Below, piece after piece: positions 44,661 through 50,683 of a DNA stretch of 50,683 nt. This DNA comes from Hydnum rufescens UP504 (lineage: Eukaryota; Basidiomycota; Agaricomycetes; Cantharellales; Hydnaceae): the NCBI GenBank assembly GCA_014904985.1, contig MU129022.1, forward strand, positions 94,238 through 144,920, in the 5' to 3' direction. Made by a program: the position numbers and the translations under genes. How positions within the stretch are numbered: position 1 is the stretch's first letter; the number at the start of each line of letters is the position of its first letter. Under the pieces are notes generated by a model. It was not told where the DNA came from, did no database searches, and saw only the letters and a list, made by a program, of their open reading frames with translations.

Positions 44661-46240
44661 CCTAACCAACCCCAATCCCTTGCAGCATTCCTCATGCTTC
44701 ACTCGGACTAAGCCTTTTGTGAAGATGTCTGCTGTCATCTCTGTAGTAGGAACATATTCAAGTTGAATAGTTCCCAACTCCACTTGGTCATGGATCCAGT
44801 GGTAGGACAGGAGAAGGTGCTTCATTCGTCCATGGTGCTCTGGATTTTTGGCAACAGCAATGGAAGATTGGTTGTCGGCATAGATTGTTGTAGGCCCAGT
44901 TGGAGGGTAACCGAGCTCTTGGAGGAATTGCCTCAGCCAGATGGCCTCAGCTCCTGCATGGTTTGAAGCAATGTATTCTGCCTCTGTAGTTGACTGGGCC
45001 ACCACTGTTTGCCTTTGCTGCTCCAATTCACACAGCTGGACCCAATGAAGAATGCATAGCCATTTGTAGAACGGCCACTGTCCACATCCCCACCATGGTC
45101 AGCATCCGAGTAGCCTGTCAGTTGGGACCCAAATGAAGATGGACCATATTCCAACACAAGGTCTGAAGTGCCACAGAGGTATTGAAAAACTTGTTGGACA
45201 GCTTTCCAGTGTTGGGGTCCTGCACATGAGTTGAACCTGCTCAGGACTCCCACTGCATAGGCAATGTCTGGACGAGTCCCAACTGCAAGGTACATGAGGC
45301 TTCCCACAGCACTGAGGTAGGGAACTTGTTTCATGTATTCAACCTCCTCAGGAGTCTTGGGAGACATATCTTTGGAGAGGTGGATGTTGGGGTCAAGAGG
45401 AGTGGAAACAGGACGAGCATTGGACTGGTGGAAACATTCAAGGATGTCATGGATGTGTTTTTGTTGGGAAAGGAACATTTTGTGATTAGGGCAGTCCTGA
45501 GTGATTTGAACTCCAATGAGATAGGAGAGACTGCCCAGGTCCCTCATCTTGAAACGTTTCTGGAGCTCAGTCTTGACATGGACTCGTGTGGCCTGGTCAT
45601 TACAGGCAATGGTGAGATCATCCACATAGACAGGGATGATGATTTGATCCTGTTCTGGGTCCACACAAAGAGTGAGTGGTCAGATTGGATCCTCTTGAAA
45701 CCCAGCTCCATGAAGAGCTCATTCAGTTTCTTGTACCACTGCCTGGGGCTTTGCTTCAGACCATAGAGTGGTTTCTTGAGATGACAGACAAGGCCTTCCT
45801 TCCCCTTTGGAATGAACCCCTCTGGTTGAGCCATGTAAATTTCCTCCTCAAGATCACCATTTAGGAAGGCAGAGGAGACATCCATGTGGTCAATGTCCAT
45901 GTCTTCAATGGCAGCAATGGCAAGAATGGCATGAAGGGAGGCAAACTTGGCAACAGGGGCAAAGGTTTCCATATAGTCCAGGTGGGGTTTTTGGGAGAAG
46001 CCCTGAGCAACAAGATGAGCCTTGTACCTTGCAATAGAGCCATCTGCATTCTCCTTGATCTTGAATACCCAACGAGAGCCCACAGCTTTCCAGCCTTGTG
46101 GAAGTGGGACAAGGTCCCAGGTGTTGTTGTTCATTATGGCCTTGTACTCGACTTGGGCAGCCTCCAACCATTTGTGAGAATCATCTGATTTGATGGCCTC
46201 CTTGTATGAATGAGGTTCAACTCCACCTGATAGAAGGGCA
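44646..46240 (-). pseudogene. Copia reverse transcriptase and RNase H
   Basis: From about 46,130: NNNTWDLVPLPQGWKAVGSR, KARLVAQGFSQ-type segment (here KAHLVAQGFSQ), SSAFLNGDLEEEIYM and KKPLYGLKQSPRQWY; then, after a frame change near 45,655, the catalytic PVYVDDLTI; SADRWH-like LEYGPSSFG, TGYSDADHGGD (RNase H Asp), a second frame change near 45,000, then AQSTTEAEYIAS, YADNQSSIAVAKNPEHHGRM and TADIFTKGL; stop at 44,646. All catalytic residues I look for are present, so loss of function rests on the frame changes. Confidence 0.9.
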
Positions 46241-47400
46241 TACTCAATCATCTCTTCAGCACTGAGGGCCCTGTGGGATGAAGTGAGGTTTTGGAGTTGG
46301 AGGTCATATAGGGAGTGTGATGAGTCCCATTGAGGCAGAAGTAAATTGGGAAGGGAGGATGGTGGCTGTGCCAACAGAAGTTGTCGTGGCGGAAGCAAAT
46401 TTTGTGGCTGTGTGAGGCCTGGAGGCAAGCTTGCTGGCGAAGGTTGGTGCAGCAGAAGCAAATTGTGTGGCTGTGCCGACGGAAGTTGTTGCAGTGGAAG
46501 CAAATTGGGTGGCTGTCCAAGGCCTGGTGAAGGTTGCCTGGTGGAAGCAACTTGGTGGCTGTCCAAGGCCTGGTGAAGGTGTCCTGGTGGAAGCAACTCT
46601 GGTGGCTGTCCAAGGCCTGGTGAAGGTTGTCCTGGTGGAAGCAACTTGGGTGGCTGTCCAAGCCTGGTGAAGTTGTCCTGGTGGAAGCAACTTGGGTGGC
46701 TGTCCAAGGCTGGTGAAGTTGTCCTGGTGGAAGCAAACTTGGTGGCTGTCCAAGGCCTGGTGAAGGTGGCCTGGTGGAAGCAACTTGGTGGCTGTCCAAG
46801 GCCTGGTGAAGTTGTCCTGGTGGAAGCGAACTTGGGTGCTGTCCAAGCCTGGTGAAGGTTTCCGGTGGAAGCAACTGGGTGGCGTCCAAGGCTGGTGAAG
46901 GTTGCCTGTGGGCAACGGTGCAACTGTGCAGTTGGCTGTCCAAGGCCTGGTGAAGTTGTCCCCCAGAAGCAAATTGGCTACCCCATAGTGTGCCAAGTTT
47001 TGTCGAGGCCAGTGGCAGTATTGGCAAGTCTCTGCACTTTCTCCAACTTCTGGTGTGCTGCCAACCTCTGGCTCAGGTGTAGGGGGGTGTAGTCTGGACA
47101 TGTCCACCTTCCACCACTCACCAGGAGGGGCATGAGCTCTAGTTGACCAATGAAGAGGGGCATCAGGAGGGGGTGCCAAACCAGGAGGGGGAACCAGATT
47201 CTGAGGGGCAGGGGGTGGTCCAGGTGACTGGGGGGGATCCTCAGGATCATCAGGGTGGGGTGGAGATCCTGGGGGAGGGGGAGCCTCAGGGGTATCACGG
47301 GCAGATACTCCCACTGAACCAGGGGGGATATCAGGGGGGATGAACAGGGGTCTGTACTGGGGGTTCTCTGATGTGAGGGAAGTCCCAGGGAGTAGACTCT
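46241..47400 (-). pseudogene. Copia hinge between integrase and RT, Pro-rich with VNTR
   Basis: A Pro/Ser/Gln-rich low-complexity linker. 47,400-47,080 is Pro-rich with little repetition; 46,970-46,480 is the tandem repeat listed separately. All three minus-strand frames are partly open here because the unit length drifts. No catalytic role is known for this hinge in copia elements. Confidence 0.75.
46480..46975 (-). repeat. 46-49 bp tandem repeat in copia hinge, about 10 copies
   Basis: Units contain GGTGGCTGTCCAAGGCCTGG and CCTGGTGGAAGCAACTT. A 48 bp unit would be 16 codons (…PPGQPSPGLGQPP…), so the ancestral repeat was probably in frame and indels of 1-2 bases have shifted it. Confidence 0.9.
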
Positions 47401-47402
47401 CA

Positions 47403-48755
47403 TCAAAAAGTAATATCCCGACTGATGATGATACCCTTGGTGGTAGGGTTGTAGCACCTCCAGCCCTTGTAGTTAGGTGGGTAGCCAAGAAAGATGCATT
47501 TCATGGACTTGGGTGCAAACCCTTTCCTTTGGTCCTTTTGGACATGCACATAGGCTTGACATCCAAATACCTGAGGATGATCCACAGATGGTTTCTTCCC
47601 ATGCCAGGCTTCATAGGAGTCTTCCCAGGAAGGGCAGATGTGGGGGATCGATTCAGAACATGGAGGAAGGTGGACAGGGCTTCACCCCAGAAGGAAGCAG
47701 GGAGATGGGCAGCAGTGAGCATGGAGGTGATTCCATTCTCTAGGATCCTGTTGGTGATCTCTGCTACACCATTCTGCTGAGGGGTGGCCCTAGTGGTATG
47801 CTGATGGGCTATACCATGTTCCTGCATGAATGCCTCCCACTGCTTGGACATATACTCCCCACCCTTGTCATCTCTAAAAGCCTTGATGGTCCTTCCAGTT
47901 TGGTTCTCAGCAAGGGCCTTGAATTGTTTGAATGCAGCAAAGGTCTCGTCCTTAGTCTTCAACAAGTAGACAAAGCGATAACGTGGCATCATCAATGAAG
48001 GTGACCCAATACTGGTATCCAGAGGAGGTTCGAACAGGGGTAGGACCATGAAGATCAGAGTGGACAAGTTCAAGGGGTTTGGAACGACGGGAGGTGGCCA
48101 CTTTTGGGAAGGGGTCTCTGTGCTGCTTTCCCAGGATGCATGCCTCACAGGTAGGGGGGAAAGGAGCAGGATTGTCAATTTTAAGGCCAGTGACAAGATC
48201 CTTCCCAACAAGTTGATTTAGCCTGTCATGGCCAATGTGTCCTAGACGACAATGCCAGAGTTCCAAGTCCTTAGGCACCTTGACAGAGTAGGCACTCTCC
48301 TGAGAGACAGTGCTTCCATCCAGGTAGGCCACATTGTCCTTTTGAATAGTGGCTGTGAAGACTAGGGTGGAACCATGTTTAAAATCCAAGTGCCCTTGGT
48401 GGATGGTGACAGTCAAGCCATGGTGCCGAGTGAGAGTGAGGACAGACAATAAATTGTTTGCAAGTGAGGGAACATGGAGTACTCGACTAAACAGAACAGA
48501 TTGTAGGGGATGTCCATCCTTCACAGGCCTAAACTCCACAGTACCAACTCCAGCAGCTCTAATGACCTCATTGTTTGCAAGACGAATGGGGATATTGCAG
48601 GGGGAATATGACACAAACCAGTGACGGTGTGGTGTCATATGAGACATGGCCCCTGTGTCTGCATTCCAAGAGTCAGAGGCTGGAGAGGAGGAGGAGGGAG
48701 ATTGATGACTTGCACTTCCAGCAAACTCAGTGGGGGTGTCCTCTGCCTTGGCCAC
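47403..48755 (-). pseudogene. Copia protease and integrase
   Basis: Protease active site WNADTGAMSHM (about 48,665). GAG-pre-integrase: ELWHCRLGHIGHDRLNQL and CEACILGKQHR give the H-H-C-C zinc site. Integrase core: LVHSDLHGP (Asp), FRDDKGGEY (Asp), TPQQNGVAE (Glu), then PASFWGEAL and, after a frame change near 47,590, VFGCQAYVHV and KCIFLGYPPNYKGWR. A further frame change lies near 47,955. Domains are in the standard copia order. Confidence 0.9.
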
Positions 48756-49543
48756 ATTGGAGTTGGCTGTTTTGGGCTTGTGACGAGATGAACGTTCCTC
48801 ATGAGCCTTTCCCTTGGCAGCCTTGAAACAATTGCAATCGTTCTGGACATGGCCTTTTCCCCCACAGAAATCACATTTGGGGATGATGATGTGGGAGGTG
48901 GTGGAGGAGTGGTGACTTTGAGGGCAGAGGATGTGGAGGAGGAAGTGGAGTCACGGGTGGCAGCACAAAGGAGCTCTTCATTTTTGAAGGCTTTGGTCAC
49001 CTTGGCTTTGGTGAGAGTGTCCTGGGCCAGGAGAGCAGTGGTGAGCTCTTGATAGGTATCAGAGGCACCCTAAGGAGGGCCATAGTGGCCAGTTCCTCAT
49101 CAAAGGAATCCATGGTGAAGGATTCTGGATGAAGATCCTTGACAGTACGAAGGGCATCATCGACTCAACCAGAGAAGTTTTGGACAGACTCATCAGGAGC
49201 CATTCGGATGGAGAGGAGAGTGGAATAGGCAAGGAATCGAGAACCAGCAGATTTGGTCTCATGATGGGAACAAAGGCATCCCACATCTTCTGAGGGTCCC
49301 CTTTGTGGGGGATAATGATTCCATGTTGCTCGGGTTCACAAGCAAGGAGGATGGCACCAGCTGCAGCTTCAAGCTTGTCAAGGTAGTCGTCAAGCTCTTT
49401 TCCATCACGAGGGGGGTGTAGGATGGCTGCATTTGTCTCCAGGCACCAATAGTCCGAAGGTAGGCCTCTATTGATTCGGCCCATTGACGATAGTTGGTAT
49501 TGTTGAGGGGAGGAAAAGAGAATTTCCGAGAATCAGAAGACAT
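48756..49543 (-). pseudogene. Copia gag
   Basis: Starts MSSDSRKFSFPPLNNTNYRQ at 49,543, 120 bases after the 5' LTR. The UBN2-type start (LNNTNYRQWAESIEAYL) continues in the next frame with LEAAAGAILLACEPEQ and ends in a CCHC zinc knuckle, CGGKGHVQNDCNCF-type, near 48,840. At least two frame changes (near 49,400 and 49,230). Confidence 0.85.
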
Positions 49544-49646
49544 TGGGAGGAGGTGGAGGTGTGTGAAGACGAGTGGTTAGAAAGTGAAGTGAACTCGAGA
49601 GATGGAGAGAGAGATAAGCACTGAAGACAGTATTGGTATGGCTAGA

Positions 49647-49663
49647 GGGATGGGCCCATAACC
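49647..49663 (-). other. Copia primer-binding site, half-tRNA type
   Basis: The minus strand directly after the 5' LTR reads GGTTATGGGCCCATCCC. GGTTATGGGCCCA complements the anticodon stem-loop of initiator tRNA-Met rather than its 3' end, the arrangement known from Drosophila copia. Confidence 0.65.
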
Positions 49664-49947
49664 TGAGAAAGGTCTACAGCAGAATCACACGAAGGGTGAT
49701 ATCTGGAGTTCAGAGGAGTCAAACTGAGAATGATGATACATACATGAGTGAAAGGAAAAGAGATATACCTGGAGTTCAGAGGAGTCAAACTGAGGGACAT
49801 CCTCCAGAACTCCCTGGTATATATAGGGCATCCAGCCCGAGATCACTGGATGCCATAAATGGTGCTAACCAAATATGGAATAGGGGCAAATAACAAATGT
49901 GTCAATCAGGGAAATGGAATGTCAAATGGAATACCCGTCACATCTCA
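49664..49947 (-). repeat. Copia 5' LTR (284 bp)
   Basis: As the 3' LTR, plus a 12 bp insertion (GGAATGTCAAAT duplication near 49,918). TATATA at 49,814-49,820 faces gag on the minus strand. Confidence 0.9.
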
Positions 49948-50683
49948 ACAATAAGGTGGTTGCAGGATAGGTGAGTCATTCATAAGGTGGTTGCAAGGAA
50001 GGTGAGTCATTCATAAACAGAACAAAAGGGTTGCTAAGGTGTTATCTTTCATAAAGTGGTTGCAAGGAAGGCGAGTCATTCATAAACAGAACAAAAGGGT
50101 AGTCAAGGAGGTGTTATCTTTCTTATCTGTGAGGTTCTAGAAGTTATTTGTGGCAATGGGAGATGAAATCAAAGGATATTTCCGAGTTCTTTGAGATTAA
50201 TTTGTTTGTAGTCCAGTGGTTAAGATGTTTTTGTTGCTGGCTGATAATGGGGATAAGTGCATGGGATGGGATTTGATGCAGAAACAGCAGTTTGCATCCG
50301 TAATAGACGTTCTTGGTATCATTAGATGCGAATTTTTAACAGCTTTCTAGACGTGGTGGTTTCGAGAAGATCCGGTGTAAAATGACAGAGAAAATTGTTT
50401 TTTACTGATGGGTGTTGATTCTGATAGTAATGTCGTTCTGTAGAGTTCAGTTTTGATCTGTTATTCACGTGCTCAGTACTGTTGGATGCGAATTTTGTAT
50501 ATCTTTCCAGGTGCGGTTGTTTTGAAGGGATTGGATGTGAACTGACGGAGAAATTTGTTTTTTTACTGAAAATTCCAGATTTTGATAGTAAAATTGGTCT
50601 GGAGAGTGCAGTTTTGGTCCGTTCAACTTGTGTTTGGTACTGTTCAAAAGGTGTGAATCACAGCTTTCTAAGCATTATGATGG
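49948..50683 (-). mobile_element. Gypsy LTR, copy 3, partial
   Basis: Aligns with 41,693-42,425 of LTR copy 2; truncated on the left by the copia insertion and on the right by the window end. It begins with ACAAT, the copia target site, which is present as ACAAT at 41,693-41,697. Confidence 0.85.

Larger units (their letters stand above)
44363..49947 (-). mobile_element. Ty1/copia LTR retrotransposon, full length, frameshifted
   Basis: LTRs at 44,363-44,634 and 49,664-49,947 with TGAGA...TCTCA ends; on the minus strand PBS, gag, protease, integrase, RT, RNase H, polypurine tract. Integrase before RT defines copia. At least five frame changes prevent one polyprotein. The right flank (ACAAT) is gypsy LTR; the left flank (ACTAT) is the decamer satellite, so the flanks are not a matching pair. 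Confidence 0.95.

Noticed and set aside
46304..47488. A 394-codon open frame on the minus strand rich in Pro, Thr and Trp
   Set aside because: It is one of several frames through the copia hinge and its tandem repeat, not a separate gene.

Overview
This window reads as transposon-dense DNA from a filamentous basidiomycete, most likely an Agaricomycete. The evidence is fragments of the fungal-specific FunK1 protein kinase family, an Agaricomycete-type Ste20 kinase and AP-3 delta gene with about 50-65 bp introns, several Agaricomycete-expanded hypothetical families, and basidiomycete Ty3/gypsy, Ty1/copia, Tc1/mariner and KDZ-like DDE elements. I see no rRNA gene, functional tRNA gene or CRISPR array. 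Almost no protein gene is intact; the best is the coiled-coil gene at 26,421-27,648.

Layout: 1-5,825 is the 5' part of a Ty3/gypsy element on the minus strand (RT, protease, gag, then a 1.65 kb LTR). 5,830-9,639 is one near-perfect 3.8 kb palindrome. 9,640-14,000 is repeat DNA: a G-rich minisatellite split by a 637 bp solo LTR, a tRNA-derived SINE-like piece, and a MITE. 14,050-29,870 is a CpG-rich, host-like island. It holds a Ste20-like kinase pseudogene cut by a solo LTR exactly at its DFG motif, an AP-3 delta pseudogene, many FunK1 fragments, nuclease-like fragments, a coiled-coil gene, and a second, inverted partial copy of AP-3 delta. 30,790-35,455 is a Tc1/mariner-superfamily element with 517 bp terminal inverted repeats, two convergent genes and a TA target duplication. 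35,800-39,360 holds FunK1 copies and a KDZ-like transposase remnant. 39,700-43,220 is an inverted copy of the minisatellite repeat carrying two nested solo LTRs. 43,320-44,360 is a satellite ending in a decamer array that switches strand. 44,363-49,947 is a complete but frameshifted Ty1/copia element on the minus strand. 49,948-50,683 is part of another gypsy LTR.

Two processes shaped the window. One is repeated nesting of LTR elements, readable from 5 bp target duplications at five sites. The other is CpG-directed transition: duplicated segments outside the 14.7-29.9 kb island have lost essentially all CpG as TpG/CpA, including in stop codons that disable the mariner transposase, while their counterparts inside the island keep CpG. 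Small indels between otherwise matching copies are frequent, so some frameshifts may be assembly or read errors rather than biology.
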